From: Sediminibacterium sp. Gen4
Lineage (GTDB): Bacteria > Bacteroidota > Bacteroidia > Chitinophagales > Chitinophagaceae
Assembly (NCBI GenBank): GCA_013391385.1
Contig: JACBFI010000002.1
Coordinates: forward strand, 153,484 to 217,483
DNA length: 64,000 bases
Direction of reading: 5' to 3'
In this document: in pieces, positions 10,175 to 18,030 of the stretch
How the letters are laid out: every line of letters starts with the position of its first letter
Position numbering within the stretch: the first letter of the stretch is position 1
The notes under the pieces: generated by a model
The model's database searches: none
Seen by the model: the letters and a program-made list of their open reading frames with translations, nothing else
Told to the model about the DNA's origin: nothing
Program-made: the position numbers and the translations under genes

Positions 10175-10753
10175 TTAGGAGCGAATGATGATCAATTCGC
10201 CATTTTTATCCCATCGTACCACTGAAGAGGGTTTATAATAGTTATCATCTGATTGTCGGTAACGAACCACATAATCCACCCCTTCTTTGATCAAGGGATC
10301 GATATCCTGAAAGGATCTGGGCGCCGGATAACCTGAAAGATTTGCAGAAGTGCTGACAATCGGCTTCCTAAACCGCTTGATCAGGTGTTTACAAAATGAG
10401 TCTGAAGTGATGCGTATGGCAACCGATCTATCATCTGCCAATAATTGATCTGCAAGTCCCACCCCACCTTCATACACCACCGTAATCGGTTTACTCACCC
10501 CTTTGATGTAATCAAATACCTGTAAATCGGGTTGTGTAACATACTGAAGTATTTCTCGCTCATCTGCCATCAAAATCACCATCGGCTTATGATCCGGACG
10601 TTGTTTTAACCGATAGATCTTTTCTACAGCCATTTCATTGGTAGCATCACATCCTATTCCCCAAATGGTATCCGTGGGATAGAGGATGAGTCCACCTGCA
10701 TCCAGTATCTCTAAACAAGCATCAATATCATGTTGAAATGGCAGCATTGTCAT
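10175..10753 (-). CDS. L-threonylcarbamoyladenylate synthase (Sua5/YciO/YrdC family)
   Basis: Makes threonylcarbamoyl-AMP from Thr, bicarbonate and ATP, the first step of t6A37 in tRNAs reading ANN codons. The YrdC core is clear: LYPTDTIWGIGCDATNE (ATP/threonine site), then KIYRLKQRPDHKPM with the KR..K basic motif, and SKPITVVYEGG, VAIRI and PIVSTSANLSG further on. I start at the ATG at 10753 (192 residues); a TTG four codons earlier is less likely. No C-terminal Sua5 domain, so it is a TsaC-type single-domain protein. A YciO-type paralogue cannot be fully excluded. Confidence 0.9.
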   Translation of the reverse strand: MTMLPFQHDIDACLEILDAGGLILYPTDTIWGIGCDATNEMAVEKIYRLKQRPDHKPMVILMADEREILQYVTQPDLQVFDYIKGVSKPITVVYEGGVGLADQLLADDRSVAIRITSDSFCKHLIKRFRKPIVSTSANLSGYPAPRSFQDIDPLIKEGVDYVVRYRQSDDNYYKPSSVVRWDKNGELIIIRS

Positions 10754-10812
10754 TGCAATGTACAAATTGTGCCCAATATGACTTTCAAGCCCTATACTTT
10801 CTCACGAACCTG

Positions 10813-10820
10813 TATGTTTG
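10813..10820 (+). promoter_or_regulatory. -7 box for dapD
   Basis: TATGTTTG matches the Bacteroidota -7 consensus TAnnTTTG exactly and ends 15 bases before the dapD ATG, giving a very short leader. No TTG is seen at the ideal -33 spacing, so the -33 part is weak. Confidence 0.45.
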
Positions 10821-10835
10821 CAAAAATTTTAGGTA

Positions 10836-11648
10836 ATGGAACTGAAAAAACTCATTGAAGAAGCCTGGTCGAACAGGGAGTTATTACAAAACAGCACATA
10901 TAGTGATGCGGTGAGAGCCGTCATTGAAGAGGTAGACAAGGGAAGATTAAGAGTGGCATCACCGGAACAAGAGAAATGGGTGGTGAATGAATGGGTAAAG
11001 CAAGCCATTTTAATGTATTTCGGTATCCAACAAATGCAAACCTGGACACTGCCGCCGTTTGAATTCTATGATAAAATGTTGCTGAAAAGCAATTATAAAG
11101 AATTGGGTGTGAGAGCCGTTCCGCATGCTGTTGCACGATATGGTGCGTATGTGGCTCGTAATGTGGTATTGATGCCCAGTTACGTCAATATTGGAGCTTA
11201 TGTAGATGAAGGTTCAATGGTAGATACTTGGGCAACAGTAGGTAGTTGTGCGCAAATAGGTAAAGGTGTACACTTGAGCGGTGGTGTAGGCATTGGTGGT
11301 GTATTGGAACCATTACAGGCTAGTCCGGTAATCATTGAAGACGGTTGCTTTATCGGCAGTAGATGTATTGTAGTAGAAGGTGTGATTGTTGAGAAAGAAG
11401 CGGTTTTAGGTGCCAATGTGGTACTCACACAATCCACTAAAATCATCGATGTAAGCGGCAATGAACCTATTGAATACAAAGGAAGGGTTCCTGCCAGAAG
11501 TGTGGTTATCCCGGGCAGCTATACCAAGAAATTCAATGCCGGCGAATACCAAGTAAGCTGCGCACTCATCATCGGACAACGCAAAGCCAGCACAGATTTA
11601 AAAACAAGTTTGAATGATGCGTTGAGAGATTTTAATGTGAGTGTTTAG
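10836..11648 (+). CDS. dapD: 2,3,4,5-tetrahydropyridine-2,6-dicarboxylate N-succinyltransferase
   Basis: Lysine/diaminopimelate pathway enzyme: transfers succinyl from succinyl-CoA to tetrahydrodipicolinate in the cytoplasm. The 270-residue protein has the DapD N-terminal helical part (ELKKLIEEAWSNRELL), the PPFEFYDKM linker, and from about residue 100 a left-handed beta-helix of hexapeptide repeats (GAYVDEGSMVDTWATVGSCAQIG, HLSGGVGIGGVLEP) with the substrate-binding DEGSMVD segment. Length is that of the family. The stop is followed directly by an inverted heptad-repeat element. Confidence 0.97.
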   Translation: MELKKLIEEAWSNRELLQNSTYSDAVRAVIEEVDKGRLRVASPEQEKWVVNEWVKQAILMYFGIQQMQTWTLPPFEFYDKMLLKSNYKELGVRAVPHAVARYGAYVARNVVLMPSYVNIGAYVDEGSMVDTWATVGSCAQIGKGVHLSGGVGIGGVLEPLQASPVIIEDGCFIGSRCIVVEGVIVEKEAVLGANVVLTQSTKIIDVSGNEPIEYKGRVPARSVVIPGSYTKKFNAGEYQVSCALIIGQRKASTDLKTSLNDALRDFNVSV

Positions 11649-11658
11649 TCCTTAGCCA

Positions 11659-11728
11659 ATAGCAAATGGGTTATAGCGTATCGAAGTAAAGATTTGCTAT
11701 CAACCATATGCTATAACCCATTTGCAAA
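11659..11728. repeat. Inverted heptad-period element G
   Basis: Perfect 16-base inverted arms (11662-11677 and 11710-11725). The left arm reads as four 7-base units each starting AT (from 11659: ATAGCAA, ATGGGTT, ATAGCGT, ATCGAAG), the right arm as four units ending AT (from 11694: TTGCTAT, CAACCAT, ATGCTAT, AACCCAT). The shorter pair 11659-11667/11692-11700 is also complementary, so two alternative folds exist. No T-run follows, so it is not a normal terminator. Confidence 0.8.
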
Positions 11729-11731
11729 AAA

Positions 11732-12661
11732 GTGAACCCATCATCCTCCAAAATCAACACCCTCGGTTTCCTCATCACCATCGGTGGTGCTATCTTCTTT
11801 TCTACGAAAGCCATTTTTGTTAAGTTGGCTTTTCAGGATACCAAAGTGGATGCGGTGACTTTGTTGTGTTTGCGAATGCTCTTCTCGCTACCCTTTTATA
11901 TCGGTGCCGCATGGATTGCGCATAGAAAAGAGGGTGTGGTTAAACTTACGCGAAAGCAATGGGGATGGGTATTGACCATGGGTATATTCGGCTATTACTT
12001 GAGTAGTCTATTTGATTTCATCGGACTGCAATATGTATCAGCAGGCTTAGAGCGATTGATTCTTTTTCTATATCCCACATTTGCAGTGCTGATCAATACT
12101 TTTTACTTCAAAACAAAACTGAGTCGCATACAGGTATTGGCATTGCTATTAACGTATATAGGTATTGGAACTGCTTATTGGGGTGAGATCAGATCAGCAC
12201 AATATGGACCTCAATTCTTCTATGGATCATTCATGATCTTTTTATGTGCTGTCACTTATTCATTTTATTTGGTGGGTACTGGTAGACTCGTAAACGCAGT
12301 TGGCGCCACCCGATATACGGCTTATGCTATGCTGGCTGCCAGTGCCGGCATTTTCACACACTTCCTGCTCACACATCCTGTTCAGAATGTGGTTATGACT
12401 TCATCATTGGCAGGTTATGGAATCGCACTTGCCATTATTGCCACTGTTTTGCCTTCATTTATGATGAGTGTTGGCATGAAAAAAATAGGTAGTAATAATG
12501 TGGCTATTATTACCAGCATCGGTCCCGTATCCACTATTCTACAAGCCCATTTTTTCTTAGGTGAAACCATCATACCTGAGCAAATATTGGGTACCGCATT
12601 GGTAATTGTAGGTGTTATACTCATTGGATGGCAATCAAAAATTGCTACTGAACCCAGTTGA
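11732..12661 (+). CDS. EamA/DMT-family transporter
   Basis: A 309-residue membrane protein with ten hydrophobic segments arranged as two EamA repeats, e.g. LGFLITIGGAIFFSTKAIFV at the start and VAIITSIGPVSTILQAHFFLGE in the second half. Family members export or import amino acids, nucleosides or other small metabolites at the inner membrane; the substrate cannot be read from sequence. The start is GTG: a stop lies six codons upstream in frame and no ATG falls between. Element G ends 4 bases before this start, so it would form part of the leader if transcribed from dapD. Confidence 0.88.
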   Translation: MNPSSSKINTLGFLITIGGAIFFSTKAIFVKLAFQDTKVDAVTLLCLRMLFSLPFYIGAAWIAHRKEGVVKLTRKQWGWVLTMGIFGYYLSSLFDFIGLQYVSAGLERLILFLYPTFAVLINTFYFKTKLSRIQVLALLLTYIGIGTAYWGEIRSAQYGPQFFYGSFMIFLCAVTYSFYLVGTGRLVNAVGATRYTAYAMLAASAGIFTHFLLTHPVQNVVMTSSLAGYGIALAIIATVLPSFMMSVGMKKIGSNNVAIITSIGPVSTILQAHFFLGETIIPEQILGTALVIVGVILIGWQSKIATEPS

Positions 12662-12732
12662 TCTTCCTTATTTTTTACCGACATTTTCCCGCCACTTACC
12701 GCCCCCTCACCCCTTATTACCTATTTCCACTT

Positions 12733-12761
12733 TTGCAAGGATTATGGCAGCATTAGTTTCG
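12733..12761 (+). promoter_or_regulatory. Promoter for LiaF-like/LytS/LytTR operon
   Basis: TTG at 12733-12735, an 18-base spacer, then TAGTTTCG at 12754-12761, which fits TAnnTTTG at seven of eight positions. The start codon follows 17 bases downstream. Confidence 0.4.
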
Positions 12762-12778
12762 TACTAAATATTCATGGT

Positions 12779-13537
12779 ATGAAAAATAATGGTTACGATA
12801 TCAGAAACTATAACGACAGATTTTTTACCGGTGTGGTTATGATCATAGTAGGTGGTGCTATCCTTTTGAAAAGATTGGGCGTACCATTTCCGGGTTGGCT
12901 CTATGACTGGTCAGCAATTGTAATTTTGATTGGCCTGATCTCAGGTATCAAAGTAAGGTTTAAAGGTGTATCATGGCTCATCTTTATAGCGATCGGTGCA
13001 TTCTTTATGCTCGATGAGGTTGTTAAAGACAAAAATATTCGTCCGTATATCTGGCCTGTCCTCATAATAGGTATCGGACTCATTTTATTATTCAGACCTA
13101 AAAGAAAAACCATCAATATTCAAGATGTAGAAGAGGGTTTAGCTCCCACCATCATAGAAACAAAGCCCTATGATACGGAAGTAAATACTGCAATAGATGA
13201 TTATATTGACTGCACCTCTGTTTTTGGAGAAGTGAAGAAGATGGTTACATCAAAAAGTTTCAAAGGCGGAGAGATCGTATGTTTCATGGGAGGTTCTCAA
13301 ATCAATCTTACACAGGCAGATATACATGGACCCATTTTTTTAGAAGTGACGATTGTATTTGGAGGCACTAAAATAGTGGTACCCCCTAATTGGGAAGTAA
13401 GATCTGAATCTGTAGCTGTGTTTGCGGGTATTGAAGACAAAAGAAATTTACTGCCCGGCAGCAGATTCGACCCTAATAAAGTACTGATCATAAAAGGCAC
13501 TTCCGTATTTGGTGGCATTGAGATCAAAAGTTTTTAA
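12779..13537 (+). CDS. LiaF-like membrane protein
   Basis: A 252-residue protein. Residues 18-105 hold four short hydrophobic segments (RFFTGVVMIIVGGAILLKRLG, WSAIVILIGLISGI, WLIFIAIGAFFML, IWPVLIIGIGLILLF), the LiaF/DUF5668-type four-TM domain. Residues 135-252 form a soluble beta-rich domain (SVFGEVKKMV, GGEIVCFMGGSQINL, VFGGTKIVVPPNWEV, SVFGGIEIKS) like the cell-wall-active antibiotic response domain. LiaF in Firmicutes restrains an envelope-stress kinase. Here the gene leads an operon with DUF4288, a LytS-type kinase and a LytTR regulator, so a sensing or restraining role is a reasonable inference. Confidence 0.8.
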   Translation: MKNNGYDIRNYNDRFFTGVVMIIVGGAILLKRLGVPFPGWLYDWSAIVILIGLISGIKVRFKGVSWLIFIAIGAFFMLDEVVKDKNIRPYIWPVLIIGIGLILLFRPKRKTINIQDVEEGLAPTIIETKPYDTEVNTAIDDYIDCTSVFGEVKKMVTSKSFKGGEIVCFMGGSQINLTQADIHGPIFLEVTIVFGGTKIVVPPNWEVRSESVAVFAGIEDKRNLLPGSRFDPNKVLIIKGTSVFGGIEIKSF

Positions 13538-13555
13538 ACCTAACCTCTTTCAATC

Positions 13556-13915
13556 ATGGAATGGTATCTTGCCAAACTCGTGTATCGCTTTGAGCCAACA
13601 ACAGCCAATGATGCAGTTCATTTTGAAGAACAGATCAGATTGGTGGAGGCTGAAGATGAATTACATGCTTTCCACAGAGCACAGCAAATAGGTAGTCAGG
13701 AAGAATGTCATCTGGAATATGAAAATGGGGTGCCTATTCACTGGTATTTTATGGATGTTACAGAGCTCTTGAAGTTGCATAGCATGATGGATGGTGCTGA
13801 GATATTATCCCAATCACACAAAACAACTGAACCGGAAGCGTTTCAGAAAAATATCAGGTTAAAAGCAGGATATTTGTTAGCCAACTGTACTGATCAATTC
13901 CTTCAATCCAGATAA
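13556..13915 (+). CDS. DUF4288-like protein
   Basis: A 119-residue soluble protein starting MEWYLAKLVYRFEP and containing HFEEQIRLVEAEDELHAFHRAQQIG and WYFMDVTELLKL. The WY.AKL.Y opening, the E..R...A.....A...A..IG middle and the W.F..V.EL end match the DUF4288 pattern. Function unknown. It sits 18 bases behind the LiaF-like gene and 3 bases before the histidine kinase, so it is in the same operon. Confidence 0.75.
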   Translation: MEWYLAKLVYRFEPTTANDAVHFEEQIRLVEAEDELHAFHRAQQIGSQEECHLEYENGVPIHWYFMDVTELLKLHSMMDGAEILSQSHKTTEPEAFQKNIRLKAGYLLANCTDQFLQSR

Positions 13916-13918
13916 CGC

Positions 13919-14980
13919 ATGGTTACATCCATCACAAAAGGGCGAAGTTTCTATCTTGCTTTTACTTCCTGGTGGGTAGTGTGGACTGTCATTCATGTAT
14001 GGGTTTTGGATGAATACCAAATTAAACTATTTTCTGCCTTAACCGATGCGTTTATTTCTAATTTTTTGTTGGCTTCTTTCTGCTTACTTGTCGTTAATAA
14101 CATGCAATACTATCTTCCTCGAAAAGAAAGGTATTGGTATATTCTTATTGTGAGTCTGGTATTGAGCAGTATGTATCTTTTTATCAGCAGATTGATTCTT
14201 CGTTTTATTTTCAAGGAAGATGACATGTACCTGAACTTACTCAAACAATCATTTTACATCAGGTATATCACCGGCTTTTTGATGATTGGTTGTATGTCAA
14301 TGATCAGTTTGTTATGGTATACCCTCAAAGAGCAACAAGAAAATGAACAAAGAAAAGAGGAAGCAGAAAAAATTGCGAAAGATGCTGAGTTATTGAAACT
14401 CAGACAACAATTACAACCGCATTTTTTATTCAATAGTTTGAACTCGATCAGTGCACTTGCAGGTAGCCAGCCCGAGAAAGCAAGACATATGATTCAACAA
14501 TTATCAGATTTTTTACGCGGCACATTAAAAAAAGAAGAGCATCAATTGGTGAGTCTGCGTGAAGAGATACATCATTTACAATTGTACCTTGATATTGAGA
14601 AAGTACGTTTTGGCCATCGCTTACAAACAGTTTTAGAAATTGATGAAAAAGCAGCAGACATGCTAATTCCGGTTCTGTTGTTACAACCTGTTGTAGAGAA
14701 CGCTATTAAATTCGGATTGTACGACACAACGGAAGAAGTATTGATCCGTATTATAGCTACTACAAAAGATGATCAATTATTAGAGATAATGATACAAAAT
14801 CCATTTGATCCTTTAACCTCAGTTCATACACACGGTACCGGTTTCGGACTGGCTTCTATTGCCCGAAGATTGTATCTTATGTATGCACGTCAGGACCTGA
14901 TCAGAACAGAAAAACAGGAACAATTATTTTCAACCTATATTATTATCCCACAGTTGAATCATGAAAGTAATCATCATTGA
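13919..14980 (+). CDS. LytS-type sensor histidine kinase
   Basis: A 353-residue membrane kinase. Four hydrophobic segments lie in residues 12-135 with no large outer domain, then a coiled coil (EQQENEQRKEEAEKIAKDAELLK) and the His_kinase block LRQQLQPHFLFNSLNSISAL with the phospho-accepting His near 165. The ATPase part has the N-box VVENAIKFGL and a G-box GTGFGLASIARRL. Its last 20 bases overlap the LytTR regulator start, so the two are translated together. The lack of a sensor domain fits signalling through the LiaF-like partner. Confidence 0.93.
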   Translation: MVTSITKGRSFYLAFTSWWVVWTVIHVWVLDEYQIKLFSALTDAFISNFLLASFCLLVVNNMQYYLPRKERYWYILIVSLVLSSMYLFISRLILRFIFKEDDMYLNLLKQSFYIRYITGFLMIGCMSMISLLWYTLKEQQENEQRKEEAEKIAKDAELLKLRQQLQPHFLFNSLNSISALAGSQPEKARHMIQQLSDFLRGTLKKEEHQLVSLREEIHHLQLYLDIEKVRFGHRLQTVLEIDEKAADMLIPVLLLQPVVENAIKFGLYDTTEEVLIRIIATTKDDQLLEIMIQNPFDPLTSVHTHGTGFGLASIARRLYLMYARQDLIRTEKQEQLFSTYIIIPQLNHESNHH

Positions 14981-15698
14981 TGACGAGCCCCTCGCCAGAG
15001 GTATCGTAAAAGAATATTTACAATCCTACCCTGATCTTCAGGTAGTACAGGAATGTGGTGACGGATTTGAAGGGGTAAAAGCCATTCAACAATACCAACC
15101 CGACCTGGTAATCCTTGATATTCAAATGCCTAAAATCAATGGTTTTGAGATGCTGGAGCTGATTGAAAATCCGCCGGCTATTATTTTCGCAACCGCATTC
15201 GAAGAATTTGCGATCAAAGCATTTGAAACGCATGCTATTGATTATCTCTTGAAGCCATTTAGTAAAGAGAGATTCCAAAAAGCAATAGAAAAATGGAAAC
15301 AGACTGAAAGTGGAACGCAGCAACATATAACCCATGAATTGATGGATGCTGCTGCTATATCACCTCAACAACAGCATCGAATTGTTTTGAAGGATAATGG
15401 AAAAATAAAAATCATTCCAACACAACAGGTACAATATTTTGAAGCGGCAGATGATTATGTGAAAATCCATACAGCAGATGGTGTTTTTCTAAAAAACAAG
15501 ACCATGCAATTCTTCGAGCAGAAAATGGATACCGGTAATTTTGTGAGAATACATCGCTCTTACTTAGTCAATATACACCTGATTAGTAGAATAGAGCCCT
15601 ATGAAAAAGATAGTCATCTCGCCATTCTTAGTATTGGCGTTAGATTGCCGGTAAGTAAGACCGGATATGTAAAATTGAAAAATGTACTGGGGATTTAA
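14961..15698 (+). CDS. LytTR-family response regulator
   Basis: A 245-residue cytoplasmic regulator. Receiver domain 1-120: IIDDEPLARGIV acidic pocket, phospho-Asp in LVILDIQMPKINGFEML (about residue 54), and the KPF motif LLKPFSKERF. LytTR DNA-binding domain about 140-245: IVLKDNGKIKIIPTQQVQYF, ADDYVKIHT and RIHRSYLVNIHLI, the usual motifs. It pairs with the kinase it overlaps and may control the operon itself. It ends 8 bases before a converging receiver gene. Confidence 0.94.
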   Translation: MKVIIIDDEPLARGIVKEYLQSYPDLQVVQECGDGFEGVKAIQQYQPDLVILDIQMPKINGFEMLELIENPPAIIFATAFEEFAIKAFETHAIDYLLKPFSKERFQKAIEKWKQTESGTQQHITHELMDAAAISPQQQHRIVLKDNGKIKIIPTQQVQYFEAADDYVKIHTADGVFLKNKTMQFFEQKMDTGNFVRIHRSYLVNIHLISRIEPYEKDSHLAILSIGVRLPVSKTGYVKLKNVLGI

Positions 15699-15706
15699 TC
15701 CAATGC

Positions 15707-16126
15707 TTAATTAGACCTGTCTTTGAAAGAAAATTTCTCGGCTGTTTCAACAATGATATCAGGAATACTGGAAAAGTCTTTGGCTTTATCTAAAAAATAA
15801 TCAGCTCCTGCCTGCATACATTCATTTCTATAGCCGGATAGTGTATTGTTCGTGAGTATAACCACAATTGGGTCAATAGACTTATTAGCACGGATGTCTT
15901 TCAACATCTGCAAACCGTTTTTACCGGGTAGATTAATATCCAGAAAAATTAATGAGGGATTGTATGCTTCGATCCATTGATTCGCTTCTTCTGCACTGGT
16001 GGCTGTTCTTACTTCTTGTATCTGTTCCATGCCAGCCAATAAATGCTGAACACGTTGCAGAATAAATTCTGAATCGTCCACCAATAATATTTTCAGCATC
16101 TTCCCTATCATAACAGATACAGACAT
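15707..16126 (-). CDS. Single-domain response regulator
   Basis: A 139-residue CheY-like protein with only a receiver domain: LLVDDSEFILQRV (acidic pocket), phospho-Asp in LIFLDINLPGKNGLQML, Thr in VVILTNNT and Lys in FLDKAKDFSS. I keep the first ATG at 16126; ATGs at 16111 and 16099 also precede the domain and 16099 (MLKILLVDD) gives the more usual length. No kinase is next to it. A strong hairpin lies 18 bases upstream of the first ATG. Confidence 0.88.
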   Translation of the reverse strand: MSVSVMIGKMLKILLVDDSEFILQRVQHLLAGMEQIQEVRTATSAEEANQWIEAYNPSLIFLDINLPGKNGLQMLKDIRANKSIDPIVVILTNNTLSGYRNECMQAGADYFLDKAKDFSSIPDIIVETAEKFSFKDRSN

Positions 16127-16143
16127 GGTTCAAAAGTTTTAAA

Positions 16144-16173
16144 GAGCTTTGCAGGAAGATACCTGCAAAGCTC
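16144..16173 (-). other. Strong hairpin upstream of the receiver gene
   Basis: Perfect 12-base stem (16144-16155 with 16162-16173) around a 6-base loop. A second small hairpin (6-base stem) lies at 16175-16191. On the minus strand the large stem is followed by CTTTAAAACTTTT, so it may end transcription coming from the LuxR-type regulator or act in the leader of the receiver gene. Confidence 0.6.
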
Positions 16174-16400
16174 ATACAGCTTGTGGCTGTAAGGTTTTTC
16201 CAGGACAATAAGTTAATGTCAACCACAATAGGCGACAGTTTTGGATTTAGATAGGGATAGAGGAATTTTAAAAAGATAATCGGCTACTGGTGGGGGAAAG
16301 CTCGATCATACAAAGGACAATCAATACATCTGTTCTTCCAATACCATGAACTGTGAAATCAATGTAGTGATTATACTACACAAAATCTGTTATTTCACGC

Positions 16401-17027
16401 TTATACGATATTATTCTGAATGGCATATTTCACCAACTCAGCATTGTTATGCAGTTTCATTTTATCCATGATCCTGGCTCTGTAAGTACTGATGGTATTC
16501 ACATTCAGGGATAGTATTTCTCCAATTTCAGAGATACTTTTTCCCATTACAATCATTTTAAATACTTCAAATTCACGATCTGATAATTGTTCGTGTGGTG
16601 CACGCTGGTCTTTTTGTTCCAGAGAACCTGCCAGTACTTCTGCAACTTCGCTGGTAATGTATTTGCGACCGCTGAGAATTTGTTGTACCGCTTTTACCAA
16701 TTCATAGGGTGCACTTTCTTTTGTGAGATAACCGGAAGCTCCTGCTTTGATGGCTCTTACTGCATATTGCTCGGGGGTATGCATGCTTAACATCAGAACG
16801 GGGGTATTGGGAGCGTGTTCTTTGATTTGTTTGAGAATTTCAATACCAGAGTAACCCGGCATGCTGATATCAGAAATAATGATATCCCATTTTTCACTGA
16901 TTGCTTTTTTGAATAGATCAGCAGAATCAGCTACGTCTTGTACTTCAGCCAATGGCATGGCTTCCATCAAAATCTTTCGCAAACCTTCTCTGATTAAGCT
17001 GTGATCATCTGCAATCAAAATTCTCAT
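16401..17027 (-). CDS. NarL/FixJ-type response regulator
   Basis: A 208-residue transcription factor. Receiver 1-120: LIADDHSLIREGLR, phospho-Asp in IIISDISMPGYSGIEIL, and the Lys in YLTKESAPYEL. LuxR-type helix-turn-helix about 143-200: LSDREFEVFKMIVMGKSIS, then SLNVNTISTYRARIMDKMKL. No kinase lies next to it, so its partner is elsewhere or is the THI5-like kinase 3 kb away. A palindrome overlapping a -7 box sits about 40 bases before the start. Confidence 0.93.
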   Translation of the reverse strand: MRILIADDHSLIREGLRKILMEAMPLAEVQDVADSADLFKKAISEKWDIIISDISMPGYSGIEILKQIKEHAPNTPVLMLSMHTPEQYAVRAIKAGASGYLTKESAPYELVKAVQQILSGRKYITSEVAEVLAGSLEQKDQRAPHEQLSDREFEVFKMIVMGKSISEIGEILSLNVNTISTYRARIMDKMKLHNNAELVKYAIQNNIV

Positions 17028-17059
17028 GGATATCTCCTTTTCAGTAAGTAATGGTTGTC

Positions 17060-17077
17060 TGTATTTTCAAAAATACA
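17060..17077 (-). promoter_or_regulatory. Palindrome over -7 box before LuxR-type regulator
   Basis: TGTATTTT and AAAATACA around two bases, an 18-base perfect dyad. On the minus strand it contains TATTTTTG (17068-17075), which fits TAnnTTTG. The overlap suggests an operator, perhaps for the regulator itself. No clear TTG is seen at -33. Confidence 0.4.
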
Positions 17078-17265
17078 CATCTATTCGTTCTATACACGGA
17101 TTATTAAATGAGATTATTGTTTTGACAGACATAAATATTTTGATAAACATCCGATAACATCTTATCAAAAACAATGGTTGAAGTATCCTCCATTGTAAAA
17201 AACGGTTGACGCTACTAGAAAAATACTTCTTTTTTAAGAAGAAAAGAAATTTGTACGCAATGAAA

Positions 17266-17304
17266 CAAAAAAAGAGAGTGGGGCAACTGGTTGCCCCACT
17301 CTCT
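17266..17304 (-). terminator. Rho-independent terminator of the kinase/receiver operon
   Basis: A 15-base GC-rich perfect stem (17273-17287 with 17290-17304; arms contain GGGGCAAC/GTTGCCCC). On the minus strand it is followed by a run of seven T. It lies about 320 bases after the stop of the receiver gene at 17626, with only AT-rich sequence between. Between the stem and 17027 the remaining 240 bases hold only the regulator's upstream region. Confidence 0.85.
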
Positions 17305-17625
17305 GGTCTTTACTACAAGGTATAGGATTAATATGCTAAAGGAGATTGGATCGAAAGAAAAATGTAATAAGAGATTATTACATTTTTTTGGTTTTTTGGA
17401 TATCGGCGAAATAACCCTTTCGAGTCATTTACTATATGCAAGATACGTTCGTGTATGGCGAAGTGGGGAGTTTATTTCACTGATTTATGCCGTTTAAAAC
17501 ACGGAATTTTAGTTATAATTTTGAGCGGCAATATTCTATAAAATATTTTAAAATATTCATTATCAATATTTTATAGAGGCAAATACATTAATATTCAATA
17601 AATTATACATTCAAACTACAGAGGA

Positions 17626-18030
17626 TCAACTACAACGTGCCACAATATCTTTGATTTTACCCTCATCCAAAGGCTTGGAGAATATATCGGTTACAATAGC
17701 GTACGTTTTCGCCTTATCAATATCTTCATAGTATACCGAAGATGTAAACATAATAATGTGGATCTTTTCAAATCCCGGTCTTTTGAGCTTCTCAAATTCA
17801 GCCAAAAACTCCCATCCATCCATTACGGGCATATTGATATCCAACAAAATGATATCTGGCAAGAGTTCCGGCTGATCGGCTCTTGCATGTAGAAAATCAA
17901 TAGCTTCCTGTCCATTCAACGCCGTATCAATTTGGGGAGAAGGCAAGTATATCTTCAACATTTCCCTACTCAGAAAGTTGGTTACATCATCATCATCAAC
18001 CAGCAAAATATGATGAGCAGGTTTACTCAT
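17626..18030 (-). CDS. Single-domain response regulator, partner of THI5-like kinase
   Basis: A 134-residue receiver: LLVDDDDVTNFLSRE at the start, phospho-Asp in IILLDINMPVMDGWEFL, FTSSVYYEDIDKA after beta-4, and Lys in DIFSKPLDEGKI. This CheY-like type (with NFLSR and IDKA) is common in Bacteroidota beside hybrid-like sensor kinases. Its ATG lies inside the end of the kinase gene (8-base overlap), so the two are co-translated. No output domain. Confidence 0.93.
   Translation of the reverse strand: MSKPAHHILLVDDDDVTNFLSREMLKIYLPSPQIDTALNGQEAIDFLHARADQPELLPDIILLDINMPVMDGWEFLAEFEKLKRPGFEKIHIIMFTSSVYYEDIDKAKTYAIVTDIFSKPLDEGKIKDIVARCS

Noticed and set aside
17291-17497. A 68-residue + strand ORF in the gap after the kinase/receiver operon
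   Set aside because: It begins inside the terminator stem, has no recognisable features, and lies in AT-rich sequence where such an ORF can arise by chance.
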